Below, in pieces: positions 20,556-31,559 of a stretch of DNA of 64,000 nucleotides. Source of the DNA: Chara braunii (taxonomy: Eukaryota > Streptophyta > Charophyceae > Charales > Characeae); contig BFEA01000524.1 of assembly GCA_003427395.1 (NCBI GenBank), forward strand, positions 712,252-776,251, given 5' to 3'. A program made the translations under genes and the position numbers. Below the pieces are notes generated by a model. It saw only the letters and a program-made list of their open reading frames with translations. It had not been told where the DNA came from and searched no databases. The first letter of the stretch is position 1, and every line of letters starts with the position of its first letter.

Positions 20556-22634
20556 ATGGCCGACAGTGCGTCACACGCCGCCGAAACGGCGATGACCACG
20601 GCATCAGGCTCCACACCCGTGCCGGCGGACCAGGGCCATTAGCCCCAGGGGGATCTACATACCCTCCTCACCTCCCTCCTTGCGCCCATCCAGGCGCAAC
20701 TCGCGACCCTTGCGCCCATCCAAGCGCAACTCGCGGCCCTCGCGCCCTTACAGGCGCAGGTGGCGACCCTTGCCGCCGGCATGCAGCAACTCCAGGACGC
20801 TGCGTGTCCGTCATCTCCTGGCTCCCAGTCCGGGTTCCCCGTCCTCCGACAGGGTGGCCACGGCGGAGCTTCCTCCTCCGTTGCCCCTGACCCGGCCATC
20901 TTGGTGACTGTCCACGCCCCTAGCACAACGACCGCCACGAGCCAGGCCCCCCCTCTGTCTACGGGCGCACCCGCCCAAATCCCGGTCACTACGGCCACGG
21001 TACAACAACCCGCTACCATGGTCTCAGCTTTTCCGGGTGCCCCGCTTCTCCCTCCCCTTCGCACGACTGCAGCGCCACCTGGCTCTCCCCCCTTTGGGAT
21101 GCCCCGCGCCGCTTGTGCGTCCACCCCCTCCACTCTTCCTCCCACCACCCCTCGATCGACCTACGTTCGAGGTCTCGCGGACGAGATTGCCCAGCTCCGG
21201 GCCGACCTCGCCCTCTTACGACTTTAGCCACCACCACCCTCACAGGTGGCCGCGCCTTCGGGCGCACCCCCTACCTCCTCTACCCTTCCTCCCATGCAGG
21301 CTCGCTTTCCGCGCCCTGCACCCTATACAACTCCTTCCTACCTTCTTCCTACTCCCGCGGTTGTTGCGACCTCTTCTACCGCAGCACCCTCGCAAACTGC
21401 CGCTGTTGCCACCACCGCCCCCTCATGCGGCCCGGGCACAAAGTCGGTTGCGCCCCTTTCCCCAGGACCTGCGCCGACTTACTCAGCCGTGGCACAGGCC
21501 TCCGCTCCTCGATCCCCTCGCCGCCAAAACGGTGGCGCACCACTCATCCGCTTGTCGGACATCGCCTTGTATGACGGTACAGGCATACGCGTGTCTCGGT
21601 GGCTACAGTCTGCCACCCGCACACTCCAGCTCATGGGTGCCTCACCCGAGACGTGGGTGGGTCACCTCTCCATGCGCCTGCGTGGCGGTCCTTTCGAGGC
21701 CTGGGAGGATTTTTATGCCTACTCCCTTCGTGAGGGTCGGACTCCGACCTTCGTGGATTTCCAGGCGTTCCTCGAGGATCGCTTTGGAGCCCGATACGAC
21801 GTGACTGACGCTTTCGAGTGTGTCGTCACTACACGCTGGTCCGGCTCTGGTGGCGCTGCCGGCCTGGATCGCCACATCCAGGTCTTTCAGGACGCCCGCC
21901 TCGTTTGCGACGTGGCGTTCCTCCCCGAGGCTGCCCTTATCGATCGTTTCTTGGCCAGCCTTCCGCTCGAGTACCTCTCCGAGCTATGGCGGTACGAGTT
22001 CACATCGGCCCCACAGGCTTACGAGGCCGCCAGGGACCACCAGCGGATGAGAGCCCGTCTTCACCCCGCCTCCTCCTCCCAGCCCCAGCGCACGGGCTAC
22101 GCCTCCTCCTCCTCTCACGGCACATCCCGGCGCCATTCCCCTCTCCGCGGTCGCCCCCGCCGTTCCACGCAGCAGGGCCGCCACTTCTCTCGCCGCTTTG
22201 GCGCGTTGGAGTATGGTGAGCAGGACGTTGTTGCCCCACTGTCACCTGAGGGCGACCACAGCGACGACCTCGATCTCTGCGAGGCCGTCCACTATCACTT
22301 GGAGGACTCTACCCTCCCTGAAGCTGAGCGCCTTCAGCTCGCGCTCTCCGCCCTCTCTCGGGCACGCAGCCGCCCCGGTCATACTGGCTCGTCGCCCCCT
22401 GAGGTCCCTCAGGAGGACCTCCCTCAGGGCTTCGTCCCTCCTCGCGGTGTCCTTTCTGCTGAGGAGCGCGCGGCTATTTTGGGCCGACGTGGGTGTTTGC
22501 GCTGCCACTTGGACGGTCATACCTCCTCGCGGTGCCCTTACACTACCGCCCTCGACCGCCACTACGCTGACCTTTCTCGTCAGCGTCGTGCTCAATCCCC
22601 CCCCGGCGCCTCACGTCCNNGNGGCGCCTCCTAG
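20556..22634 (+). pseudogene. gag: Gag (capsid/nucleocapsid) of chromovirus, with in-frame stops
   Basis: One frame from ATG 20556 to TAG 22632 with internal TAG at 20640 and 21225. Residues ~38-75 hold tandem A-P-I/L-Q-A-Q-L/V repeats, likely an amphipathic helix. Residues ~100-310 are Pro/Thr/Ser-rich. Residues ~335-450 match the retrotransposon gag fold (WLQSA, FEAWEDF, FLEDRFG). A CX2CX4HX4C knuckle (CLRCHLDGHTSSRC) lies at ~647-660. Ambiguous bases at 22619-22622 obscure the gag-protease junction. Gag packages element RNA in cytoplasmic particles. The stops make this copy defective. Confidence 0.88.
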
Positions 22635-22743
22635 CCACGGTGCAGTGTACACCTGCGCCCTCCTCAGTAGTGGGCTTCCCGACATCTCCGTCGCGGTTCG
22701 CTCCTCTCACTACTGGAGTTGAGGTGTCGCAGGACTCGACAGA

Positions 22744-23600
22744 GTGTACTCAGCCCTCTGTCGCAGTACCGTCTGCGCCTCCGCAGACCACGTCTCCCCT
22801 CCTTCCCCGCCGCGACTACCGACGCGTCGAGCCATTCGCTCAGCCCGTTGCAGCGAGCAGCTTGCTACTCGCGAGGACGTTGTGTCCTCTCTTCTGGACT
22901 TGAGCATGCTCCAGGTTCGTCAGGAGCGAGTCACCCTCCATGTCGCTGCACTGCGTCGCCTTCTCGCCATCCTCTCTGACCCTGATCACACCCTCCCAAT
23001 CATCCCAGTACGACTCGGGACCTCCACGAGGGTGTACTAAGCACTGTGGGATTCCGGTTCTCACGGCGACTTCATTCACCCACGCGTGGTGAAGGAAGCC
23101 CGCTTACCCACGACAGGGTCTCCGACTCTCATCTCCGTTCCCCTAGGGGATGAACAGACCCAGCGCTTCTTCGATCAGACGGTCACCGACCTCCCCTTCT
23201 TCCTCACGCTCGAGCCGACTGATCGTTCCCCGGCGTCTCGTCGCCACCGCTCCTCTGCACATTTCGATGTGATGGAGACGGGGTACGACTTCATTCTCGG
23301 CACTCCGTGGTCTCGTCGGTTCCGCAACACCGAGGCCGATTGGGCGACCAACACTCTCGTTCTCAAAACGAACTGTGGATAAACGTATCGCGTACCTTTC
23401 ATAGGTACCACGGCGATACCACGCCCCGATCCTCCTCCCCCGGAGCCTTCAGTGCCCACACCACCCCCCTCTATCACTGTCACCTCGCCTCGGCAGTTCG
23501 CTCACTTTATTCGACAGGACGACGTCACCTTCTTTATGGTGGACGTGACGGATCTCTTACACTATGATCCACCCTGTCCCGACGCCGAGCTCATCCCTTG
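22744..23600 (+). pseudogene. pro: Aspartic protease region of pol, with stops
   Basis: In a frame +1 relative to gag. The stretch before the first TAA (23038) ends in IIPVRLGTSTRVY. It resumes with ALWDSGSHGDFI, the retropepsin D-S-G active site, and later YDFILGTPW, the usual flap-distal hydrophobic/Gly motif. A second TAA lies at 23380. Reading continues in the same frame to ~23600, where homology passes to the RT frame. The enzyme cleaves Gag-Pol during maturation. Two stops and frame changes on both sides indicate inactivation. Confidence 0.8.
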
Positions 23601-25283
23601 GAGCCAGATCCTCCCTCTATCTCCATGGCCCCCATCTCTACTTCCGTCCCTTCGCCGTCCGTCGAGTCCACCCCGCCGTCGCGCGCTGACGCTGACGCTG
23701 AGGAACTCGCACGATATACGGCTGACCTGGAGCCCGTAGTTCGTGACCTCATCCGAGAGTATCACGACGTTTTCCCATCGTCGTTCTCGTATGCGGGCAT
23801 CCCACTGATGCGTGACGTCGAGCATTCCATTCAGCTTGTGCCTGACTATCGTGTTCACCACCAGGCACCCTACAGACTCTCGATTCCTGAGGCCATCGAA
23901 CTCAAGCGTCAGCTTGAGGAGCTACTGCGACTGGGTTTCATTAAACCCAGCAACTCCCCGTGGGGTGCACCCGTCCTCTTTGCTCGCAAATCGGATGGAA
24001 CTCTTCGTCTCTGCATCGACTATCGCGGTCTCAACCGCTACACGGTTCAGAACAGCTACCCCATGCCTCGTTCCGATGAGTTGTTTGACCGCCTAGCAGG
24101 CAACCGCTTCTTTACGAAGATTGATCTTCGTAGCGGTTACCATCAGATCCGCGTCGCTGCAGCCGACCAGCCGAAGACAGCGTTCCGATCGCACTTCGGC
24201 CACTACGAGTTTACAGTGATGCCATTCGGCCTCACCAATGCACCCGCCACCTTCCAGAGGGCGATGAACGACATCTTCAGGGACATCCTGGAGCAGTACG
24301 TTCTCGTCTACCTTGACGATATCCTGGTCTACAGTCGTACCCTTGAGGAGCACCTCAGACACCTCCGCGACGTCCTTGACCGCTTGCGCAGACATGGCTT
24401 CTACGCCAAGCTGAGCAAGTGCCACTTTGCCCAGCACAAAGTGGATTTCTTAGGACACTACGTGTCTGACCAGGGTCTCCACATGGACGACGCGAAGATC
24501 ACTGCTATTGTGGAGTGGCCCGCCCCCACATCCGCCAAGCAGCTTCGCAGCTTCCTAGGCCTGACCAGCTACTATAGTAACTTCATCTGGGGATACGGTA
24601 GGTATTCCTACGTCCTTACCTCCACCCTCCTCTGAAAGAACCCACCCTGGGCTTGGACACCCCTCCACGAGGACGCCTTCCGCGCCCTCAAGAAAGCGGT
24701 GACATGCGCACCAGTTCTTCACCTACCCGATTTTGATCGCCCTTTTATCCTTACCACCGATGCATCAGACTTTGTCGTCGGAGCAGTGCTTTCTCAGGTC
24801 TTCCCCTCCTCTCCTGATTCCTCTCATCCTCGTATCCCTCGCTTCCCACCACCTACCCCTACCACTGCTTCCCGACTAACGCCTACTCGTCCAGCTACTG
24901 ACGAGCCCTCTATTGACTATTCTCCTACCATCGCCGAGGACGGCACTGTCGAGTCTCGCTCAGGTGATTGTCCGATAGCCTTCTACTCCCATCAGCTCCT
25001 GCCCGCCGAGATAAACTACACTGCTGATGAACGTGAGGTTCTTGCAGTAGTTTATGCCGCTCGGCACTGGCGGCATTACCTGCACGGGGCACCATTCACG
25101 GTGCGCACGGACAACTCTGTTGTCCAGGCTTTTCTGACTAAGCCGAAGCTCACTCCTCAACGGGCTCGCTGGTGGCACGACCTATCCGAGTTTAGTTTCA
25201 CCACTGAGCACATCAAGGGTGAGACTAATCGGGTCGCAGATGCCCTATCCCGGCGCCCTGACCACGACCAGGAGCAGATCTAG
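23598..25283 (+). pseudogene. pol: Reverse transcriptase-RNase H of chromovirus, with stops
   Basis: RT motifs in order: FIKPSNSPWGAPV, LRLCIDYRGLN, FFTKIDLRSGYHQIRV, PFGLTNAPATFQ and YLDDILVYS (catalytic, ~24309-24335), FLGHYVS. A TGA at 24633 interrupts the RT-RNase H connection. RNase H follows with TTDASDFVVGAVLSQ, ADEREVLAVVYA, FTVRTDN and NRVADALSRRP. A ~55-residue Pro/Ser/Thr-rich insertion (~24801-24966) separates GAVLSQ from CPIAFYSHQL, where most relatives have a short link. The reading frame ends at TAG 25281, just before integrase. The product would copy element RNA to cDNA in particles. Confidence 0.92.
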
Positions 25284-26513
25284 CTCTCTTTCATCCCGGT
25301 CACCACCGTCCACCACTCGGTGATCGACGAGTTTCGCACTCAGTACCGCCACTGCCCCCACTATTGGGACATCCACACGACCCTTCGGAGTGGCAAGACC
25401 GTCCCGAACTACTCTCTCGGGGACAACGGTCTCGTGTACTGGCATGGCTCACAGGGCACCAGAGAGCCCCGTATTTGCGTTCCCTCCACTGGACAGCTAC
25501 GTGTCCGAGCAGTAGCAGAGTTCCATGACCAGGCAGCCGCCGGTCATATGGGCTTCCACAAGACGTTGGCTCGTGTGAGCCGCCTGTACGTCTGGCCGAA
25601 GCGCAAGGACTTTGTGAAGGACTACGTCGCAGAGTGTCCCACCTGTCAGGAGGTGAACAGTGCGAACCACCTACCTTATGGTTTGCTCCAGCGTCTTCCT
25701 ATCCCTGAGGGTCGTTGGCAGTCCATTTCGATGGACTTTATCGGTCCTCTTCGACCTCCGACCCCCCGCGGTCATGATGCTATCCTGGTCGTCGTCGACC
25801 GCTTCACGAAGCGTGCACGCTTTGTTCCGTGCCGCTATGCCATCAGTGCACGTGAGGTCGCCGACATCGTATTTGACCGAGTCGTGCGTGACCACGGCTT
25901 ACCTCTGAGCATCATATCTGACCGTGACCNGCGCTTTACCAGCCGATTCTGGCGACGGCTCCGCGAGGTGTACGGCACTCAGCTCCGCTTCTCCTCGTCT
26001 TACCATCCTCAGACTGATGGTCAGACCGAGATCACGAACAGGACTCTCGGAGATATTTTCCGAAAGATTGTTCGTGACGACCAGCAGTGGGACCTCCATC
26101 TTGCCCATGCGGAGATAGCCAACAACCACGCCGTTTCGCCAGCCACGGGGATGTCGCCTTACTATTGCGACCTCGGCTATCACCCTCGTGTTCCCGCGGA
26201 CTTTCTTCGACCGTCACAGATGCACCCCGACACAAGTTGTCCCGCGCTGGATGATTGGGTTGCACACATGACGTCGATCATGAAGACCGCACATGAGCAC
26301 ATAGCCGCTTCCCAGACTCGCATGGCAGCACGCGCGAACCGATCGAGGATGGACCATCCATTCAAAGTCGGTGATGATGTGCTTATCGACGCCCTCTACT
26401 TACAGCTCGAAGCGGACATGCTTCGCAAGTTTCGGTGTCGCTTCTTTGGCCCATGCCGCATCTCCAGGCCATCGGTTCTGATACGGCATCTAGCCCGGTC
26501 AGCTTTCGTGTGA
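25284..26513 (+). pseudogene. int: Integrase of chromovirus
   Basis: In frame with RT after TAG 25281. H-H-C-C zinc site: EFHDQAAAGHMG ... CPTCQEV. Catalytic core D-D-E: SMDFIGPL, IISDRD (next codon contains N at 25930) and HPQTDGQTEITNRTL. A GPY/F-like RCRFFGPCRI appears at ~26440-26460, after which this frame loses homology and runs to a stop at 26511. The C-terminal part resumes in another frame (next entry), so a frame change lies near 26455-26465. It inserts cDNA with a 5-bp duplication, as seen at this element's borders. Confidence 0.9.
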
Positions 26514-26992
26514 AGCTGCCCGACTACCTACGCCAGGCTCGTGTGAATGATGTCTACCACGTCTCGTTACTGCGTCCTTACCGCAGACCGTCTGAGCGTT
26601 TCACTGAACGACCATACGAGCGTCGTTCACCCCTCATGGTGGACGGCCACGAGGAGTTTCTCGTTTCAGACATCATTGGTCGCCGAGTCACCGACGACAA
26701 CCCTCCCCACGTCGAGTGTCTCGTACGTTGGAAAGGTTACCCTGATGAGGAGGCTACCTGGGAGCCCCTCGAGCACTTGCAGCACGCTCGCATGCTGGTG
26801 TGTGCCTATGACCGTGCTCATCGTGCTGGGTTCACTGCTCCTCCTCAGCCCACTGACCCTCCTCCTTCTCCCCCGGTTGAGGAGACCGCTGAAGTCGAGC
26901 CTGCTCCATCTGAGGCAGACCTTCAGCAGCAGCCGGATGCTTCTGAGCGTCCACAACGCACTCGTCGTCGTCCTGCTCGATACGACGATTGA
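26435..26992 (+). pseudogene. Integrase C-terminus with chromodomain
   Basis: Frame +2 relative to integrase. FRVKLPDYLRQARVNDVYHV (integrase tail) is followed by the chromodomain EEFLVSDIIGRR ... ECLVRWKGYPDEEATWEPLEHL (~26655-26795), which shows the aromatic/acidic WKGY...WEP signature. A Pro/Glu-rich tail ends RTRRRPARYDD. Chromodomains of this class bind modified histones and bias insertion toward heterochromatin (established for chromoviruses). The start given is only the first in-frame ATG; the domain was presumably fused to integrase. Confidence 0.88.
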
Positions 26993-28139
26993 CTCTAACT
27001 TACCTTCCCACGTCCTTGACTTCCCAGTACTCCATCCACTCCAGTTTTGCTACTTTAGCTCGTCGACGTTACGACTCTTCCTCGACGGCATTCCGGACTT
27101 CTCATCGTGGACGTCATCGGCAGCTTCATGGACTTTATCACGATCAGCTCTGCCTACTTCAGACGTCGCCACTCTCTTACCACTCTACCCTGTACAGTAC
27201 CCTGCTTGTGTCGCATGATGGTCTCCCTTTAGCCGGGTTCCTCTGAGTTGGGCTCTCCCTTGGTATGCCCATAGGCATCGGGACCATAGCGTTGCCCTGG
27301 CTTCCCATCTTACGGATCTAGCTCCGACTTCCCCACCTTAGGGGTCATCTGCATGATTCCCTTACCCATCACCTTCCTACCCTCTGTCGGCCCTCACGCC
27401 CTAGTTAGGCAGCCCTGCATGCTTCATCTAGGTGCGCCCAGTATACCAGGCTCCCTTGTTCCCGTGCATGGTCGACCCTCCATAGTGGTCACCCCTTAGC
27501 CGAGCTTTACCCGCCCTGATGGTCTATCTGTTAGGGTCATTGGTTCTGTTCGCTCCCAGTTCCCTACCCTCATTGAGCGTGATGACATGTGTCTCCCTGT
27601 TATCTATGTGTGGATGCCCTTAGGAGTTTTCGACCCCTAGGCTGCATTCGCCACCCTCAGAGACCATCCCACCCTTTGGTTTGCGACACACTTCTCATGT
27701 GACATATGGTTGTCTTGTTGATTGCTTTGATGCTCTCAGACTGAGGCTACTGCGTCCGACATTTCTAGGATTTAGTTGTTCTGCTTTTGCTGTTCTTAGG
27801 ACTTATACACTAGTCAGTTGTTACCAGACTGAGGCTAGTGCCTCCAACATTCTAGGATCTAGTTGTCACTACGTTCTGCTTTCCTAGGACATGTAAGCTA
27901 GTTAGTTGATTTTGCTTTCCTAGGACATGTATGTTAGTTAGTTGCTTCTACTTTCACTTAGGCTGTTAGCTGTAACATTGCTGTTTTGTGACATTTTATA
28001 TCCTAGGTTGCATCGCATGGACTCAGCACGGAGCTTGCTCCGCATCCTAGACTACTCAGGTTTTCTTTTCTNTGGTNGAGTTCCNCTTCTNGGNGNAAGC
28101 ATGTTTGTATCTAGGCGATCCATCACAGGCCGAGGATCG
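26993..28139 (+). other. 3' non-coding region of the chromovirus
   Basis: Pyrimidine-rich with no coding signal. Short tandem units occur at ~27870-27950 (GCTTTCCTAGGACATGTA followed by GTTAGTTAGTTG, ~42-bp spacing) and two related blocks starting AGACTGAGGCTA (27738, 27828). Ambiguous bases cluster at 28072-28096. Confidence 0.7.
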
Positions 28140-28445
28140 TGTAGCGGACCTCGGGTTGGCCTGTGAGACCAGCCCCTTGGCCTGTTCTCACAGGCCTATG
28201 TTTTATTCGGGGTAGGTCAGTCCAGGCCGGTACCTCTCTCGGTACCAGCCAGTCCAGTCTAGTCCTGTCAGTCCGCTGGGGTATACCCCAGTCATTGTCT
28301 GTTTTCAGGCATTCTTCACTTGCACATTTGGAGTACGTGCGTTGGAGTCTTGCGTGGGCAGCTGCGTTGTGCCATCTCGCTCCCCCCTTCTTCCTCCATC
28401 CATCTCTGTCACTAGCGGAGCACCACACCTGGTGGGTCCGCTACA
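28140..28445 (+). repeat. 3' LTR
   Basis: 306 bp, TGTAGCGGACC...GGTCCGCTACA, same length class and ends as the 5' LTR. Differences are scattered substitutions and a CT/CC-repeat indel near 28402. Confidence 0.95.
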
Positions 28446-28450
28446 CTAGT
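28446..28450. repeat. Target-site duplication, right (CTAGT)
   Basis: Matches 17878-17882. Confidence 0.9.
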
Positions 28451-29260
28451 GGATAGGTTATCCTATTTTTTTTTATTTTTATTTTATTTATTTTATTATC
28501 TTTAAAATTTAGTTTCCTTCTGTTATTATTCCTCTTTTTTTTACCGTAGTTATTTTGTTTTGATGAATCTGTCGCGAGATCCGCGACAGATGCATTAAAA
28601 AGTGCCCCGATAACCAACGTATCCCGGCCTCGAAGTCGTGAGGCTCGCTCGATTTGGCCCAGAGCTCAGGCGAAGAGCGAGATAAAGCGGATCGCGAGGG
28701 AGAGAGGGGGAACTCGCAACCTCGGTGTCCAGGCGGGGGGAAAGCTCCGAACAGAGCGACGAGGAGAAAGGTTGCGAGACGAGAGGAAACAGGCGCAGGG
28801 AAGAGAAGAAGAAGAAGAAGAAGAAGAAGAAGAAGAAGAAGAAGGGAGAAAGGAAAGGAGGAGCCGTGAGAAAGGGAGATGGGTGCCGATGAGCCAATGC
28901 GCCAAGGAGGAAGGTGGATGCCGGGACGGGAAGAGCATGAACGTGCGGGCAACACAGTGAGTGGAGGGTGATATAGTCAACGACGGGCCCGGGCATGGCA
29001 ACAAAGGTAGTGCACGACAGCGAGGAGAAAGAGTGAACTCGGCCGTGCGAAAAACAGAAGTGTGGGAAAGAAGAAGAAGAAGGAGAAGAAGAAGGAGGAG
29101 GAGGAGAAAGAGATGGCTGGTCGGCAGGTAGAGTCGTGCAGACACTAGTAGAGACGGCCGCGCAGAAGGAAGGAGGTGCACTGGAAGGAAGAAGAAGAAA
29201 AAGAAAAAGAAAAAGAAGAAGAGGGAAAAGAGAACGAGGACTCACCGCGACAGGGGGGGA
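28451..29260. repeat. Repeat C (right part) and AG-rich tract
   Basis: Begins GGATAGGTTATCC, continuing the hairpin-rich repeat split by the retrotransposon. CTGTCGCG-AGATC-CGCGACAG (28569-28589) is a perfect 8-bp stem. It then becomes strongly AG-rich with (GAA)n at 28805-28843 and GGAG/GAAG runs to 29230. Open frames in this tract are low-complexity artefacts. Confidence 0.6.
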
Positions 29261-29261
29261 A

Positions 29262-30093
29262 TAGACTGTTGTAATTATCGATCTTGAACGAGGAAACACC
29301 TAGTAAGCGCGAGTTATCAACTCGTGCTGATTACGCCCCTGCCCTTTGTACATACCTCCGTCGCTCCTACCTATTGAATGGTCCGGTGAAGTGTCAGGAT
29401 CGTGGTGATCTCGACGGTTTTCCGCTGGAGAATGCGACGCATCTACGGACTGCTGACGACGACGACGACGGCAACGATGGAGCAAGAAAGTGAGAACAAG
29501 TGAGTCTCGAGTCTCGTGGCTCACCCCGACATTGTCAACGACCAAAACGAGGGAAATAAATAAATAAATAAATAAGCAAATAAATCAAATAAAATAAATG
29601 AATCTAACGCTAGAAACTGGAGAGATACATGGACTACGTGTGTGTATGTGTGTGTGTGTGTGTGTGTGTGAGTGTGTGTGTGAGAGAGGGAGAGAGAGCT
29701 AAGTCTCCACCTCATGGCTCGCGCGCGCCACTTGGATCGATAGAACGAGCAAAAAAAAGGTGACAGTGTATATTCTCACGTTTCAGTGGAAGATTCATTC
29801 CGTGTTTGCTCATCATATCGATGGAATGTGTGTGTGTGTGTGCGCACGTGTATGGGTGTGTGTCTGCGTGTGTGAGCGAGAGAGAAGAGACGAAAAGTCT
29901 CCAACCTTGGCCGACGGCTAAGTCTCCAACCCGCGCCTCACCGCACGCTGCTAGGATCGATAGAATGAGCAAATCAAAAAGTGGCAGTGTATATTTCACG
30001 TTTCAGCGGAAGATTCATTCCGTTTTTGCTCATCCTATCGATGGAATGTGTGTGTGTGTGTGTGCGCGAGTGTGTGCGCGAGTGTGTGTGTGT

Positions 30094-30124
<31 letters not shown>

Positions 30125-30480
30125 AGAGAACGAGTTACGTACCTGGGCCAGTGCGCGCTACACTGATGAATCCAACGGATCGATTGCCTGGGTCGAAAGC
30201 ACCGAGCAATCTTCCTAAGGTTCATCGTGTCGGGAATAGATCGTTGTAAGTGTTGATCTTGAACGAGGGATGCCTAGTCCGTGAGTCATCAGCTTGCGCT
30301 GATGACGTCCCGACTCTTTGTACACCCCTCCGTCATTCCTGCAGATTGATTGGTCCGGAAAAGTGGCTGGATGGCGGTGATGTGGCGATTTGCCGTTGGG
30401 GGTGTTGTGAGAAGTTATGTGAACCTTATCATTTAGAGAAAGAAGAAGAATGAGAAGAAGGAGAAGGAGGAGGAGAGAAA
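29262..30480 (+). repeat. Repeat D, duplicated blocks with GT microsatellites
   Basis: The block starting GATCTTGAACGAGG recurs (29281 and 30255, ~974 bp apart). A ~220-bp sub-unit is duplicated at 29735-29850 and 29953-30070; each has near-complementary ends (GATCGATAGAATGAGCAAA with TTTGCTCATCCTATCGAT) around GGAAGATTCATTCCG. GT runs at 29637-29682, 29828-29842 and 30046-30124. No gene seen. Confidence 0.65.
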
Positions 30481-30837
30481 GAAATGAGGGGAAGTGGAAG
30501 GATAGAAGGCGACGACGTCAACNAGAGGGAGAGAGAGAGATTCGTGACTTTGGGACTTAATAACATTGGGTTCAGACTCGACATTGGGATTGAGACATTG
30601 GACGAGGGACCTATACCGAAGACTTGGCGTTGACGGCATTCCTATATTCCCCCTCCTCTTTGTCTGATCCTTTTTTCTTCGTCTGATTGTCCTCCTCTTC
30701 GTCTGTATATGCGTAGGATTGTGCCAAGCTGTCCATTATGTGACTCTGGCACGTACTACTTCGTTTCTTCTTTGCGTTTTGCTTTCCTGGAAATCTTCCA
30801 AGATGCACACTGTTGTTATGGCTCTCGTGTCAATATA

Positions 30838-30884
30838 AAATAAAATAAACGAAATAAATAAATAAATAAATAAATAAAAATAAA
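30838..30884. repeat. (AAAT)n microsatellite
   Basis: AAAT/AATA repeats, followed by TGAATGAATCTACAGCTAGA, a reverse-orientation copy of the TTCTAGT-loop motif. Confidence 0.85.
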
Positions 30885-31455
30885 ATTGAATGAATCTACA
30901 GCTAGAACATGGAAACATACACTACCACGTACTACACATGTATGCATATGTGTGTGTGTGTGTGAGAGAGAGAGGGAGAGGGAGACTTACCTATGACGCC
31001 AAAGCCCAACCACCATGGCAGGTGGGCATGGACTACAGTGAGGCGCAGGGGAGGTCTTCGGGTGTAACAGAGGACAAAAGTGGGTATATAGTCAGGGGGG
31101 GTAGGTGAATGATGATGATGATGATGATGTGAGGGCACTTACCTTGTAATGGCGATGGTCTGCGTGGGCGACATCTTCAAGTACTTCGGGTTGCCGCTGA
31201 AAGTGAATAGTTGCCTTGTCAATTCGTAGGCTGTAGCCTGTAGTAGCTGTGTAGGAGCAGGCTGGGCACTGAGCGCCAAGTGTGAGTGTGAAGGAACTGG
31301 ACTCTTGTGCTGAGAGGAGAGAATATGCTCTCCTTGGACATTGGTATTCAGTGCTAAGAACCTCCAATGGTGTATTATAGGTATAATGTTGCTCTCTGGA
31401 CAATGTGATGGTTTGATATGGAATTGTCATCTTGCTGTTGCTTATTTCCCTTGTA

Positions 31456-31456
<1 letters not shown>

Positions 31457-31507
<51 letters not shown>

Positions 31508-31520
31508 TATTATTGTTTTA
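31457..31520. repeat. (TTA)n microsatellite
   Basis: About twenty TTA units. A second similar tract lies at 34045-34091. Confidence 0.95.
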
Positions 31521-31559
31521 TTAATTGCTATTATCATTACTTGAGGTACATGTGGCATA

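Larger units (their letters stand above)
17883..28445 (+). mobile_element. Ty3/gypsy chromovirus LTR retrotransposon, full-length but defective
   Basis: Both LTRs, target duplication, Met-type PBS, gag with CCHC, protease, RT with YLDD, RNase H, integrase with HHCC and DDE, and a C-terminal chromodomain are present in canonical order. At ~10.56 kb it is longer than typical chromoviruses, because of a 2.37-kb leader and a 1.15-kb 3' non-coding region. Coding frames contain in-frame stops and frame changes, so this copy should be non-autonomous. By eye the LTRs differ at about 11 positions plus a 2-nt indel, indicating a fairly old insertion. No clear polypurine tract is visible before the 3' LTR. 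Confidence 0.95.

Noticed and set aside
28595-29299. Long minus-strand frames rich in Ser/Leu/Phe (and the RRRR-rich plus frames)
   Set aside because: Translation of AG-rich low-complexity sequence and (GAA)n.
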